From NCBI GenBank assembly GCA_944381405.1, contig CALWLA010000006.1, positions 1-64,000 of the forward strand: a stretch of DNA of 64,000 nt, read 5' to 3'. This document shows, in pieces, positions 40,980 to 50,517 of this stretch (its first letter is position 1; every line of letters starts with the position of its first letter). The translations under genes and the position numbers were made by a program. The notes beneath the pieces were generated by a model. The model searched no databases and was not told where the DNA came from. It saw only the letters and a list, made by a program, of their open reading frames with translations. This stretch comes from an uncultured Lachnospiraceae bacterium (lineage in GTDB: Bacteria; Bacillota; Clostridia; Lachnospirales; Lachnospiraceae).

Positions 40980-42503
40980 TTAATCCACCAGCTTTCCCAG
41001 CTCCTTCACATGCTCCGTCTCGTTGGAGGTGCGGTGCTTTGCCTGGGAGGCGTAAAGCCCCACGGCAGCCTGGGATTTTTTGATGGGCTGCATGGTTCCC
41101 GCGCCTGCCACGCAGCCGCCGGGACAGGCCATGCCCTCCAGCAGGTATCCGTTGTACTTGCCTGCCTTTGCCAGGGTCAGCATCTTCCGGCATTCCCGGA
41201 GCCCCTCGGCGTTCACCACCTTGATCTCCTTGTCCGGATAGCTTTCGTGGATCACGTTTACCACGGACCTTGCCACGCCGCCTGCCACTGCGAAATTCCG
41301 GCCGTCGGTGGAGGCGTCGTTGACGCCCTCCGGATCCTCCTGGATATTTTCGATGTCCACATGCTTTGCGTCGAAGATCCCCGCCATTTCCTCAAAGGTC
41401 AGGACGAAGTCCACGTCGCTGCGGATATCCGTCCGCATGGCCTCCAGCTTTTTGGCGGCGCAGGGACCGATGAACACCACCTTGGCGTTTTTATGCTCCG
41501 ACTTGATGAGCCGGGCCGTAAGGGTCATGGGAGTCAGGGCCATGGAGATGCACTCCGCATATTCCGGAAACAGCTTTTTCGCCATGACGGACCAGGCGGG
41601 ACAGCAGGAGGTTCCCATAAAAGGGATCTTTTCCGGCACCTCCCGCACAAAATCCTCCGCCTCCTGGGTGGCGCAGAGGTCCGCGCCTACCGCCACTTCG
41701 AAAACATCCGCAAAGCCCAGCTGTTTCATGGCCGCCCTGAGCTTTCCCGGCGTCACCTTGGGGCCGAACTGCCCTACAAAGGCCGGAGCCACTGCGGCAT
41801 AGATCCGTTCGCCTGACTGGATGCCCCGGATCACCTGGAAGATCTGGGATTTGTCCGCAATGGCGCCAAAGGGACAGTTCACCAGGCACATGCCGCAGGA
41901 GACGCATCTTTCGTAGTCGATATCCGCCTTGCCGTTGCCGTCGGAATGGATGGCGTCCATGCCGCAGGCCGCCGCACAGGGCCGCTCCTGCACCACGATG
42001 GCGTGGTAGGCGCAGACCGAGGCGCACTTGCCGCATTTGATACATTTTTCCTGCTCGATAAAGGAACGGCCGCAGGTACGGTCCAGCTGCACCGCATCCT
42101 TGGGGCACACCTCCACGCAGGGATGGGCCAGGCAGCCCTGACAGGTATCCGTCACCACCACCCGTTTTTCCGGGCAGGCGTTGCAGGCGAATTTGATCAC
42201 GTTGATCAGGGGCGGCGTATAATAGGTTTCCGGACGGTCCGCCGCCTCGATGTTGTCCGAAAGGGGGGCGTGCTCCGCGGCGCTTCGATAGGGAAGCCCC
42301 ATGGCAAGCCGCAGCCGCTCTCCTACGATGGCCCGTTCCAGAAATACGTCGTTCCGGAAATTGCCCACCTCTCCCGGAATGATCTTGTAGGGCAGCTCCT
42401 CGATGCGCTTGTCCACCGGCCATTCCGTATGGTAAGCCATCCGCGCCACCTCCCGGAAGATCCTGTGGCGGATCTCCTGGATCCTCGTTTCAACGCCTCT
42501 CAT
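40980..42503 (-). CDS. [FeFe] hydrogenase, group B-like, ferredoxin-rich
   Basis: A 507-residue protein distinct from the other hydrogenase. After a helical N-terminal part (1-95) come several Cys clusters: CNACPEK, CQGCLAHPCVEVCP, CIKCGKCASVCAYH and CVSCGMCLVNCP. The H-cluster motifs are TSCCPAW, GPCAAKKLE and ACPGGCVAGAG. The Ala in TSCCPAW (in place of Gly) is the mark of group B enzymes, thought to couple to ferredoxin. It lacks the [2Fe-2S] N-terminal domain and has no NADH-linked partner nearby. ATG 42503. Its role could be H2 evolution from ferredoxin or H2 sensing. Confidence 0.87.
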   Translation of the reverse strand: MRGVETRIQEIRHRIFREVARMAYHTEWPVDKRIEELPYKIIPGEVGNFRNDVFLERAIVGERLRLAMGLPYRSAAEHAPLSDNIEAADRPETYYTPPLINVIKFACNACPEKRVVVTDTCQGCLAHPCVEVCPKDAVQLDRTCGRSFIEQEKCIKCGKCASVCAYHAIVVQERPCAAACGMDAIHSDGNGKADIDYERCVSCGMCLVNCPFGAIADKSQIFQVIRGIQSGERIYAAVAPAFVGQFGPKVTPGKLRAAMKQLGFADVFEVAVGADLCATQEAEDFVREVPEKIPFMGTSCCPAWSVMAKKLFPEYAECISMALTPMTLTARLIKSEHKNAKVVFIGPCAAKKLEAMRTDIRSDVDFVLTFEEMAGIFDAKHVDIENIQEDPEGVNDASTDGRNFAVAGGVARSVVNVIHESYPDKEIKVVNAEGLRECRKMLTLAKAGKYNGYLLEGMACPGGCVAGAGTMQPIKKSQAAVGLYASQAKHRTSNETEHVKELGKLVD

Positions 42504-42542
42504 ATTCTATTCCTCGCCTCCTGTTCCATTTTTTCTACACGT

Positions 42543-43001
42543 TTATGCTTTTCCACGGCTCACGCGGCTCAACACAAAATACTGCAGCACCTTTACCAGG
42601 CTTGCCGCCACCAGAATGCCGAAATTGATGGCAGCGATCTCCAGCACCAGCCGGATCCCGTAAAATGCAAAGGCCTCCATGTCCGTTTTCATCAGATTAA
42701 AAAAAGTATTGTACAGATCGCTTCCCGGAATCAGCGGGGGCACGATCATGGGCACCGTCATCAGGGAGGTGGGGGTCTTTGTGACCCTTGCCAGCGCCTC
42801 GCACACAAGGGCGATCAGGGTGGTGACCCCGAAATAGGACCAGAACACGTCTCCCCCGGCGTTGCTTGCCGCAAGATACAGCCCCCAGGCCGCCACGGCT
42901 CCCAGGGAGTTCAGCACCACCCGGTAGCCATGGACGTTAAAAAACACCGCAAAGCCAAGCCCTGCGATAAAGATCACAACAAGCTGCAGCAGGATCTCCA
43001 T
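42543..43001 (-). CDS. Threonine/serine exporter, small subunit (YjjB/DUF3815-like)
   Basis: A 152-residue membrane protein with about four hydrophobic helices. MIVPPLIPGSDLYNTFFNLMKTD holds the conserved Pro-Gly-x-x-Tyr loop of the ThrE C-terminal half. It follows the larger subunit gene by 15 bases. In the YjjP/YjjB pair the two chains together form an exporter of small acids or amino acids (threonine, serine or succinate in different bacteria). Confidence 0.85.
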   Translation of the reverse strand: MEILLQLVVIFIAGLGFAVFFNVHGYRVVLNSLGAVAAWGLYLAASNAGGDVFWSYFGVTTLIALVCEALARVTKTPTSLMTVPMIVPPLIPGSDLYNTFFNLMKTDMEAFAFYGIRLVLEIAAINFGILVAASLVKVLQYFVLSRVSRGKA

Positions 43002-43016
43002 AGGCTTCCTCCCCTC

Positions 43017-43814
43017 TTAATGCTCAAAGATCGTAAAGGCCGCCACAAAGCCCAGGGCGATGGCCACCGCCTGCAAAAGCGCCCCGGAAAGCCCTAAAAG
43101 CCCCGTGATCAGATCGTCGTTGAACATATCCCGCACCGCCGTGGTAAGGCCTGTGCCCGGGATCATCAGCATGATATTGCCCATGGCGATCTTGTCATAA
43201 TTGTGCCCCAGGCCGAGCCGTACCAGCAGATAGATCATAAGGCCGGCGAAGAAGGCGTCCACAAAATACACCACCAGATTTTGCAGGCCGGCCTGTTTTC
43301 CCGCCAGAAACACATATCTCGCCGCCGGGGCGGCTACCGCTGCCGCCAGCATATCCCGGAGATCCCCGCCGAAAAACACCGCCATCATGCCGGCGATGAG
43401 GGAATAGCTGAGATAGGTAACGGGCTTTCCATAGGTCTTTGTTTCGGAAAGCCCCTCGATCTCCTGCCGCAGCGCCTCTCCCCTGGGGGGATCCTCGCAG
43501 AGCCGCCGGGACAGATCGTTGCACATCCGCACCTTTTCCATATCCATGGAAATGCCCCGCACCCGCCTTGTCTGGGTCAGGATATTGCCCGCCTCGTCCT
43601 CGATGGTGGCAAAAATACAGCTGGTAATGGTGAACACGTCCACCTTCCGGAAGCCGTAGGCCAGGCCCACTCTGGAAATGGTGTCCTCCACCCGGCCCGC
43701 CTCGCCGCCGGCCGCCAGCATGGTCTCTCCCAGGTCCATCACCGCCGCCAGGATCCTGCTGCTTTCCGCCGCAGCCTCCGGCGCCGTCACCTGTTCTGTT
43801 CTCTGCATCTCCAT
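43017..43814 (-). CDS. Threonine/serine exporter, large subunit (YjjP/DUF1212-like)
   Basis: A 265-residue protein with a cytoplasmic N-terminal domain (about 20-115; LDLGETMLAAGGEAGRVEDT) and about five membrane helices. The ThrE motif MLMIPGTGLTTAVRDMFNDD lies near the C-terminus. It lies 3 bases after the MATE gene upstream and 15 bases before its small-subunit partner. Substrate not indicated. Confidence 0.87.
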   Translation of the reverse strand: MEMQRTEQVTAPEAAAESSRILAAVMDLGETMLAAGGEAGRVEDTISRVGLAYGFRKVDVFTITSCIFATIEDEAGNILTQTRRVRGISMDMEKVRMCNDLSRRLCEDPPRGEALRQEIEGLSETKTYGKPVTYLSYSLIAGMMAVFFGGDLRDMLAAAVAAPAARYVFLAGKQAGLQNLVVYFVDAFFAGLMIYLLVRLGLGHNYDKIAMGNIMLMIPGTGLTTAVRDMFNDDLITGLLGLSGALLQAVAIALGFVAAFTIFEH

Positions 43815-43817
43815 ATC

Positions 43818-45197
43818 CTACTCCTGCCGGGGCGGCCTGACCCCGATCTTCTTCCGCCATGCGCCGAATTTATAATAGATGATAAACAGGAAGGCAGCAG
43901 CAGCCCAGGTCACCGGGTAGCTCACCACCACCATGCCGAAGGTCCTGTGGAGCGGGAAGATGAACAGCATCCACACCGCCCGCAGGACGCAGACTGCAAA
44001 AAAGGTCACCAGCATGGGACGGAAGGTCTCCCCGGTGCCCTGGATGGAACCGGCATAGACCTCCGTGAAGATCGTCACCCAGTAGAAGGGCGCGTACAGC
44101 CGCAGCACAAAGGCCGCCAGCTCCAGCACCGTCTCGTCCGAGGTAAAGAGCCGGGCCAGGGTCCCGCCGAAGAACCACAGGATGAGGCTGATGGGGATCA
44201 GCATCAGGAAGGCATAGCCGATACATACATGGATGCTGCGGAACACCCGCTTCCGGTCTCCTGCACCGTAGTTCTGCCCCACAAAGGTGGTGGCGGAAAC
44301 GCTCAGGGCTTCGATGAAGAACCAGACGATCATATCCAGCTTGCCCGCCGCCGCAAAGCCAGCCGCAGCGTCGGAGCCAAAGGAATTGACGCCGGAAACG
44401 ATCAGGATATTGGAAAAGGAAAACAGGGAGGACTTGATGCCTCTGGGAAATCCCAGCCGCAAGATCTCCCCCAGAAATCCCCTGTCGATGTGCATGCCGG
44501 AAAGCTCCAGCCTGTAGGGCTCCTTTGTGGTGAGCAGGGTCCGCACCACCAAAACGGCGCTCACCAGCTGGCTGATGACCGTGGCCGCGGCAGCCCCTGC
44601 CACGCCCCACCCCAGCCCCGGAACAAACAGAAGGTCCAGCACGATGTTCACAAAGGAGCTGATCAAAAGGAAATAGAAGGGCCGTTTGGAATCTCCGGCG
44701 CTCTTCAGGATGCCTGCTCCCATGTTGTAGATCACAGTGAATACCGCGCCGCCGAAATAGATCCGCATGTAGCTTAAGGCATAGTCGTAGTTTTCCGGCG
44801 GCACATTGGTGGCCTGCAAAAGCCAGGGGGACAGGATGATTCCCAGGAGGCTGACGAAAAGGCCTCCCAGAAAGGCAAAGCCCGTAGCCGTCTGCACCGC
44901 TCTGCGGGCCGCCCCCTCCTCCTTTGCGCCCAGAAGCTGAGAGGTCAGGATGGTGGCGCCGGAGGCCAGTCCTACCAGGAAAAAGATCAAAAGCCTTGTG
45001 ATGGCGCCGGTGGAATCCACCGCTCCCAGAGCCTCCGTTCCGATAAACTGTCCCACCACGATGGCGTCCACCGTGTTATAAAGCTGCTGAAACAGGGAGC
45101 TCAGGATGATGGGGATCATAAACCGGATCATCTCCCGCCCGATGCTTCCTTCCGTAATGGGATTATAATGCTGTCCCTTTACCGCTGTTTCTTCCAT
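43818..45197 (-). CDS. MATE-family efflux transporter
   Basis: A 459-residue protein of about twelve membrane helices in two repeats. Typical MATE segments are FIGTEALGAVDSTGAI in the first half and NSFGSDAAAGFAAAGKLD in the second. Such carriers export organic cations or drugs using Na+ or H+. It follows the DNA-ligase gene by 18 bases and precedes the ThrE pair with a 3-base gap, so these genes are probably in one transcript. ATG 45197. Confidence 0.9.
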   Translation of the reverse strand: MEETAVKGQHYNPITEGSIGREMIRFMIPIILSSLFQQLYNTVDAIVVGQFIGTEALGAVDSTGAITRLLIFFLVGLASGATILTSQLLGAKEEGAARRAVQTATGFAFLGGLFVSLLGIILSPWLLQATNVPPENYDYALSYMRIYFGGAVFTVIYNMGAGILKSAGDSKRPFYFLLISSFVNIVLDLLFVPGLGWGVAGAAAATVISQLVSAVLVVRTLLTTKEPYRLELSGMHIDRGFLGEILRLGFPRGIKSSLFSFSNILIVSGVNSFGSDAAAGFAAAGKLDMIVWFFIEALSVSATTFVGQNYGAGDRKRVFRSIHVCIGYAFLMLIPISLILWFFGGTLARLFTSDETVLELAAFVLRLYAPFYWVTIFTEVYAGSIQGTGETFRPMLVTFFAVCVLRAVWMLFIFPLHRTFGMVVVSYPVTWAAAAFLFIIYYKFGAWRKKIGVRPPRQE

Positions 45198-45215
45198 AAA
45201 AAGCTTTGCCTCCTG

Positions 45216-47300
45216 TCAGTCTGCCGAGGGCTGCTGTTCCCCGGCGGGAGCCTCTTGTCCCTGACGGGCCTGCCGCAGCAGATCGATAAATTCCTCCTCG
45301 GTGATCACCGGAATCCCCAGCTCCCTGGCCTTTTTGTTTTTGGCGGAACTGCTCATGCTGTCGTTGTTGATGAGATAGGAGGTCTTTTTGGATACGGATC
45401 CGGCGGCCTTGCCGGAAAGAGCTTCGATCAGCTCCTGCACCGCCCTGCGGTTTGGAAACTGCTCCACCTCGCCGGTGATGACAAAGGTTTTTCCGGAAAA
45501 AAGTTCTGGGGGAACCAGGAAGGTCTCTTGGCCGGCCTGCACCTCCTTAAGGCCCGTTTCCGCCTGATCCTGATCTGCTTCCCGGAGCCTGAGCTGGGAC
45601 AAAAGCGCATCCAGTCCCCGATTGTTCCGTTCCTCCCGGAAATAGCCCACCCAGGCTGCCGCCAGCACCGCTCCGATGCCCTCCACCTGGCACAGTTCCT
45701 CTTCATCTGCCTTTCGCAGGGCGGAAAGATCGTTGTGGAAGGCCCTGCACAACAGCCTGGCGTTGGCCAGGCCGATGCCGGGGATACCCAGGCCGTAGAT
45801 CACCCGGTAAAGCTCCGTGTCCCTGGCCCTTTCGCAGGCCTCCATGAGATTTTGATAGGATTTTTCTCCAAAGCCCTCCAGCTCCACGATCTGTTCCCGA
45901 TGGGCCGAAAGCCGGAAAAGGTCCGCGTATTCATGGATAAAGCCCTCGGCGATGAATTTTTCAAGGGTCATCTCCGAAAGGCCGTCGATATTGAGGGCGT
46001 CCCGGCTCACCATCAGCACGAAGGCCTTGATCTTTTTGGCCGGGCAATCCGGGTTTGTGCAGTAGAGATAGGCTGCGTCGTTGTCCTTCCGGATCTCCGT
46101 CTCCGCGCCGCAGACCGGGCAGGCGGCAGGAATTTCCAGGCTGCCGCTTTTCGTCAGATTTTCTGCGATCTGGGGAATGATCATGTTGGCCTTATACACC
46201 AGAAGCCTGTCCCCAAGGCCCAGCTTCAGTTCCTCCACGATGCTGAGGTTGTGGACGCTGGCCCGGCTCACGGTGGTGCCCTCCAGCTCCACCGGTTCAA
46301 AGATGGCCACGGGATTGATGAGCCCCGTGCGGGAAGCGGACCACTCCACGCTAAGGAGCCTGGTCTCCGCCGTTTCGTCCGCCCATTTAAAGGCGATGGC
46401 GTTTCTGGGGAATTTCGCGGTCCTGCCCAGGGACAGGCCATAGGCGATGTCCTCGTAGGCCAGCACCAGGCCGTCGGAGGGGAAGTCGTTTTTCTGAATG
46501 GCTTCCTTAAAATATTCCACCGCTTCCTCTATGGTATCCTCCCCCACCATGCGGTACTCCACCACGTCAAAGCCCTGCTCCGAAAGCCACTGGAACTGCC
46601 GGGAAAAGCTGTTCTGAAAATCCAGAGGCGCTCCATCCTCCTCCGCCTGCACCAGGGCAAAGGCCATGAGATTCACATGCCGCTGCCGGGTCACGGCAGG
46701 ATCCAGCTGCCGCACGGAGCCGGAGCAGAGGTTTCTGGGATTTTTATACCGGGCGTCTGCGTCCGGGATCTCCGCGTTGATCTTTTCAAAATCGCTGTAG
46801 CGGATCAGGGCCTCTCCCCGCAGGATGAGCCTGCCCTGAAAGGGGATGGTCAGGGGAACGTTCTCGAAGTTTTCCGCGTTCTGGGTGATGACCTCCCCGA
46901 TCTCCCCGTTGCCCCGGGTGACTGCCTTCCGGAGCCTTCCTCCCTCATAGGTCAGCACCACCGTAAGGCCGTCCAGCTTCCAGCTCAGGACCCCTTCCCT
47001 GCCGGAAAGCCAGGTCTTGAGGTCCTCCACGGACTTGGTTTTGTCCAGGGACAGCATGGGGCTTTCGTGCCGTTCCTTCGGCAGCTCCGACAACACCTCA
47101 TAGCCCACCCTGCGGGTGGGGGAATTGCCCATGACGATGCCGGTGCGCTGTTCCAGCTCCGAAAGCTCGTCGTAAAGCCGGTCATACTCGATATTGGGCA
47201 TGATCTCCCGGCCCTCCTGATAATAGGCTCTGGCCGCCCGGTTCAAAAGCTCCACAAGCTCCCGGATCCGATCCCGGTCTGTTCCTGTCTGCTGGTTCAT
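45216..47300 (-). CDS. ligA: NAD+-dependent DNA ligase
   Basis: A 694-residue ligase sealing DNA nicks with NAD+. The adenylation domain has the active-site lysine in SWKLDG (KxDG) near residue 115, preceded by the Ia domain pattern YYQEGREIMPNIEYDRLYDEL. The OB domain, the Cys4 zinc finger (CPVC...CTNPDCPAKK) and helix-hairpin-helix region follow; a BRCT domain (about 595-675, FSGKTFVITGEVEQFPNRRAVQELIE) ends it. ATG 47300 follows GGAGCGG; a GTG 13 codons upstream touches its own ribosome site and is rejected. Confidence 0.93.
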   Translation of the reverse strand: MNQQTGTDRDRIRELVELLNRAARAYYQEGREIMPNIEYDRLYDELSELEQRTGIVMGNSPTRRVGYEVLSELPKERHESPMLSLDKTKSVEDLKTWLSGREGVLSWKLDGLTVVLTYEGGRLRKAVTRGNGEIGEVITQNAENFENVPLTIPFQGRLILRGEALIRYSDFEKINAEIPDADARYKNPRNLCSGSVRQLDPAVTRQRHVNLMAFALVQAEEDGAPLDFQNSFSRQFQWLSEQGFDVVEYRMVGEDTIEEAVEYFKEAIQKNDFPSDGLVLAYEDIAYGLSLGRTAKFPRNAIAFKWADETAETRLLSVEWSASRTGLINPVAIFEPVELEGTTVSRASVHNLSIVEELKLGLGDRLLVYKANMIIPQIAENLTKSGSLEIPAACPVCGAETEIRKDNDAAYLYCTNPDCPAKKIKAFVLMVSRDALNIDGLSEMTLEKFIAEGFIHEYADLFRLSAHREQIVELEGFGEKSYQNLMEACERARDTELYRVIYGLGIPGIGLANARLLCRAFHNDLSALRKADEEELCQVEGIGAVLAAAWVGYFREERNNRGLDALLSQLRLREADQDQAETGLKEVQAGQETFLVPPELFSGKTFVITGEVEQFPNRRAVQELIEALSGKAAGSVSKKTSYLINNDSMSSSAKNKKARELGIPVITEEEFIDLLRQARQGQEAPAGEQQPSAD

Positions 47301-47378
47301 GTCTGCCGCTCCGTTTCTTATATTTTCCGGAAGATTCACCTCCTGGGGCTGCCCTTCCGCAATTTCGTCTCACCGCCC

Positions 47379-47387
47379 ATTTTAGCA
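47379..47387 (-). promoter_or_regulatory. Extended -10 element before ligA
   Basis: Minus strand TGCTAAAAT (complement of 47379-47387), 79 bases before the ligA start, downstream of the kinase-operon terminator. No clear -35. Confidence 0.35.
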
Positions 47388-47450
47388 CAATTCCCGGACT
47401 GAGAAAACCGTCCCTTTTTCCCGTCCCCACAAGTTCCGAAAAAAGTACAG

Positions 47451-47493
47451 AAAAGCTCCCGCCGCCAGAGCTTTTCTCCCTGGCAGCGGGAGC
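47451..47493 (-). terminator. Terminator after the OmpR-type two-component genes
   Basis: GCTCCCGC-CGCCAG pairs with CTGGC-A-GCGGGAGC (14 pairs with a mismatch), followed on the minus strand by TTTTCTGTACTTTTTT. Confidence 0.8.
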
Positions 47494-47519
47494 CTGTAAA
47501 ACCATATGATTCCGGCGTA

Positions 47520-48728
47520 TCAGCCCCTCAGCTCCAGCGTAAAGCTGTTCCAGCCCTCCCGGCTGTCCACCGTAAGGCGGCCCTTGTGGTGCTCCGCGAT
47601 GGTCCTGGCGATGGAAAGCCCCAGGCCGAAGCCTTTTCTGCCGCTTCTGGCAGGATCCGCCCGGTAAAACCGCTGGAAAAGCTTCTTCCGTTCCTCCGGC
47701 GGAATGGGGTCGCCGGTATTGGAGACTGTAAGCCGGATGCGGCTTCCTGCCCGCTGGAGGGATACCCGTGCCTTGCCCCCCTCCGGCGTGTACTTTTCCG
47801 CATTGTCCAGAAGGATACAGGTAAGCCGCCGAAGCTCCTCCTCGGAGCCCAGACAGCCGATCTCCTCTTCCACATCGCTGAGAAGCTCCTTCCCTTCCTG
47901 ATAAAAGACCGCCTCAAAGGACAACACGCTTTCGATCACCAGATCCGAAAGGCAGAGCTGCTTTTTCTCCATAAGGCTCTCCCTGGCCTCGCTGCGGGAA
48001 AGCTCCAGCATTTCCTCTAGGAGCCCCTTCATGCCCTCCGCCTCCTGCAGGATATTGGAGGTCCAGCGGTGCTTGTCCCCAGGATCCGCCTCATGGTTCT
48101 GCCCCAAAAGCTCCGCGTTTGCCATGATCACCGTCAAGGGGGTCTTCAGCTCGTGGGAAGCGTCCGCCAGAAACAGCTTTTCCCGCTGCATGGAGCGTTC
48201 CACCGGATTCACCGCCCAACGGGACAAAAGCAGGCTCACCCCAAAAAGCCCCAGCCAGATAAAGCAGCCGGTCATAATCAGCGTGCGCCACATGTCCGCT
48301 GCATAGGAATCCCCGATGCTGGTATCCACATAGGAGATGCGGTAGCCTTCTTCCTGGGGGAACCGCAGATACCGCAGCTGATAATGCTCCATCCGTCCGC
48401 TGTCTCCCTCGGCGGAAAGGCTCTCCGCCGCCAGCCGCCGCAAAAGGGCGTCGTCCATCTGGAACCGGTACTGGCCTTCGATGCCCACGATCTCCCGGTC
48501 CCCGTTCAGCACCAGGGTAAAATGAGGGATACGGGCCCCCTCCCCTCCGAAAAACAGTTCCGCCGCGGTGCCCGGTTCCATGCTTTCCTGCAGATACCGC
48601 TCCGCTTCCCGTTCCAGCCCCGCTCTGTTGAAAATCCCTACGGCAAAAAGCCCCAGGCACAAAAGCACCGTTACGATAGCCATGTTTGAGAGCACGAATT
48701 TGATCCTTAACTGTCTTAATTCTTTCAT
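47520..48728 (-). CDS. Sensor histidine kinase, HisKA (EnvZ/PhoR) type
   Basis: A 402-residue membrane kinase. Two membrane helices (about 14-34 and 149-169) bracket an extracellular domain of about 115 residues. The phosphoacceptor His192 is in LADASHELKTPL. The ATPase domain has the N-box LLDNAEKYTPEGG, G1 VSNTGDPIPPE and G2 GFGLGLSIAR. It is encoded 15 bases after its OmpR-type regulator and ends the ABC-2 exporter gene group. The signal is unknown; the adjacent exporter suggests an envelope or antimicrobial stress (inference). Confidence 0.92.
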   Translation of the reverse strand: MKELRQLRIKFVLSNMAIVTVLLCLGLFAVGIFNRAGLEREAERYLQESMEPGTAAELFFGGEGARIPHFTLVLNGDREIVGIEGQYRFQMDDALLRRLAAESLSAEGDSGRMEHYQLRYLRFPQEEGYRISYVDTSIGDSYAADMWRTLIMTGCFIWLGLFGVSLLLSRWAVNPVERSMQREKLFLADASHELKTPLTVIMANAELLGQNHEADPGDKHRWTSNILQEAEGMKGLLEEMLELSRSEARESLMEKKQLCLSDLVIESVLSFEAVFYQEGKELLSDVEEEIGCLGSEEELRRLTCILLDNAEKYTPEGGKARVSLQRAGSRIRLTVSNTGDPIPPEERKKLFQRFYRADPARSGRKGFGLGLSIARTIAEHHKGRLTVDSREGWNSFTLELRG

Positions 48729-48743
48729 AGCCCGCTCCCTTCT

Positions 48744-49415
48744 TCAGGCTTCCTGAAGATAATATCCGATATGCCTTGCCGTCACGATCCTGGCCTTGGC
48801 GTGAAGGCAGGCGAGCTTTTTCCGTAGAAAAGAAATATAGATCTCCACGTTGTTGTCCATAGCTTCCCCCTCGCTGCCCCAGATCTTCAAAAGCAGGGTT
48901 TCCTTAGGCACGATGGTCCTGCCGTTTTCCATGAGGATCTGCATCACCTCGTATTCCTTTTTCGCAAGGCGGATCTGCCGTTCCCCACAGGAAAGAAAAT
49001 AGCTGCCCTGATTCAGGCGGATGTCCGCGAACTCCAGCACCTCCGGCTGAAAACTGCCCTTTCTCCGCAGGATGGCCCCCAAAGCCGCCAAAAGCTCCTG
49101 GCTGTCAAAGGGCTTTGTCAGGTAGTAATCCGCCCCAGCGGAAAGCCCCCGGACCTTGTCCTCCGTCTCGCTTTTTGCCGTCAGCATCAGCACCGGCAGG
49201 CTGCAGCCTGCGGCCCTGGCCTTTTCCAGCACCGTAAAGCCATCCATCCCCGGCAGCATCACGTCCAGGATCGCGCCGTCATAGATGCCGGATTCCATCA
49301 GCGCAAGGCCCTCGTCTCCCCGTTCCGCAATATCCGATTCATAACGAAGGCCCTTCAGGATATCCCGAAGGGTCTCTGCAAGCCTTAAGTTGTCTTCAAT
49401 GATCAGTATCCGCAT
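48744..49415 (-). CDS. Response regulator, OmpR/PhoB family
   Basis: A 223-residue regulator. The receiver has the acidic pair near residue 7-8, the phosphoacceptor Asp51 in AILDVMLPGMDG and LTAKSE, TKPF for the Thr/Lys positions. The C-terminal winged helix (about 125-220) includes LAKKEYEVMQILMENG and NNVEIYISFLRKKL. It lies 64 bases after the ABC permease gene and 15 bases before its kinase. Confidence 0.93.
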   Translation of the reverse strand: MRILIIEDNLRLAETLRDILKGLRYESDIAERGDEGLALMESGIYDGAILDVMLPGMDGFTVLEKARAAGCSLPVLMLTAKSETEDKVRGLSAGADYYLTKPFDSQELLAALGAILRRKGSFQPEVLEFADIRLNQGSYFLSCGERQIRLAKKEYEVMQILMENGRTIVPKETLLLKIWGSEGEAMDNNVEIYISFLRKKLACLHAKARIVTARHIGYYLQEA

Positions 49416-49479
49416 AAGCTTTGTCCCGCTCCCTTTGCTTCTACACTATAGGCAAAAGCCCTTCAAATGTCAATCGGCC

Positions 49480-50517
49480 TCAGCCGTTGGCCCGGACCTC
49501 CTGCCGCATGAATTTCAGGTAGGAAATGGTAAAGGCGATGAGGGTCATGGCGCAAAGCCCGATAAACTGAGGCCAGATCAGCAGAAGGCTCTGGGTAAAG
49601 GGCAGATACCCCGCCACAGCCCCCTCCAGCTGGGAGCTCATCACCAGTCCCACGCTGCGGACACCGGGATTCATAATGGTGGTCACCGCCTCCCCGTACA
49701 GATAATAGGGGGACAGCCGGTTCAGGTAGAGGTTCAGGGTATAGTTGTCCGCCACGTTCAGCATCCCCAGAAATCCCTGGTCCGTGGGATACACTGCCGC
49801 CGCGATGATTCCCGCCAGAAGGCTTACGAACACCGTAAAGAACAGCCAGCAGGCGATGACCGCCAGAGCGCTGGTGGCCGCATGGCGGCACAGCACGGAA
49901 AACAGGATGGAAAGCCCCAGCCAGAAGCAGATATACACTCCCGTCAGGAACAAAAAGACAATGATCCTGGCCACTTCCTCCGCCTCCGGGGGATGCCCCG
50001 TAGCCAGAAGGCCGATGGCCCCGAAAAGGGCGCCCATGCTGAATACCATGGCAAAGATGATGGCCGCGCCTGCCAGGAATTTTCCGTTGATGACGCTGTC
50101 CCGATAAATGGGCTGGGACAGAAGCCGGTTCAGGGTCCCTGCATTCCGCTCGCTGTTGATGGCGTCAAATCCCAGCACCAGTCCCACAAAGGGGCCCAGA
50201 AGGGCGATAAAGGACACGAAGGAAGGAATGGCGCTGCCGCCGGTGGTAAAAAGGCTCAGAAAAAGGAATTCCGTATCCTGGGTCCCTTCCTGCAGATTGG
50301 ACAGCACGCCGTACAGGCTGGCAAAGCTGGTGATCACGATCAGCCCCAGGATCAGCAGGAACCGGCTGCTGCGGATATGATCCCGCATTTCCTTCCGGTA
50401 AAGAGCTCTGAGGCCTGTATACCGTTCCTCCGTTTTCTGCGCTTTTTCAGGTCTTTGCTTCAAAATTTCCTGAAAGAAAGCGCTTGGTTTTTTTCGTTTT
50501 ACTTGTATGTTTGTCAT
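49480..50517 (-). CDS. ABC-2 type transporter permease
   Basis: A 345-residue permease. The cytoplasmic N-terminus is followed by a first helix (FLLILGLIVITSFASLY), a large extracellular loop and five more hydrophobic helices, with FDAINSERNAGTLNRLLSQPI as the coupling segment facing the ATPase. It starts with ATG 50517 after AACAGGAGC, inside the 3' end of the ATPase gene (71-base overlap in another frame). It pairs with the ATPase upstream and probably with the NEW3 protein; the cargo is unknown. Confidence 0.87.
   Translation of the reverse strand: MTNIQVKRKKPSAFFQEILKQRPEKAQKTEERYTGLRALYRKEMRDHIRSSRFLLILGLIVITSFASLYGVLSNLQEGTQDTEFLFLSLFTTGGSAIPSFVSFIALLGPFVGLVLGFDAINSERNAGTLNRLLSQPIYRDSVINGKFLAGAAIIFAMVFSMGALFGAIGLLATGHPPEAEEVARIIVFLFLTGVYICFWLGLSILFSVLCRHAATSALAVIACWLFFTVFVSLLAGIIAAAVYPTDQGFLGMLNVADNYTLNLYLNRLSPYYLYGEAVTTIMNPGVRSVGLVMSSQLEGAVAGYLPFTQSLLLIWPQFIGLCAMTLIAFTISYLKFMRQEVRANG

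Noticed and set aside
45168-47402. A 744-codon plus-strand open frame opposite ligA
   Set aside because: The minus strand encodes a complete NAD+-dependent ligase with all motifs; the plus-strand frame is an artefact of GC-rich codon use and shows no domain.
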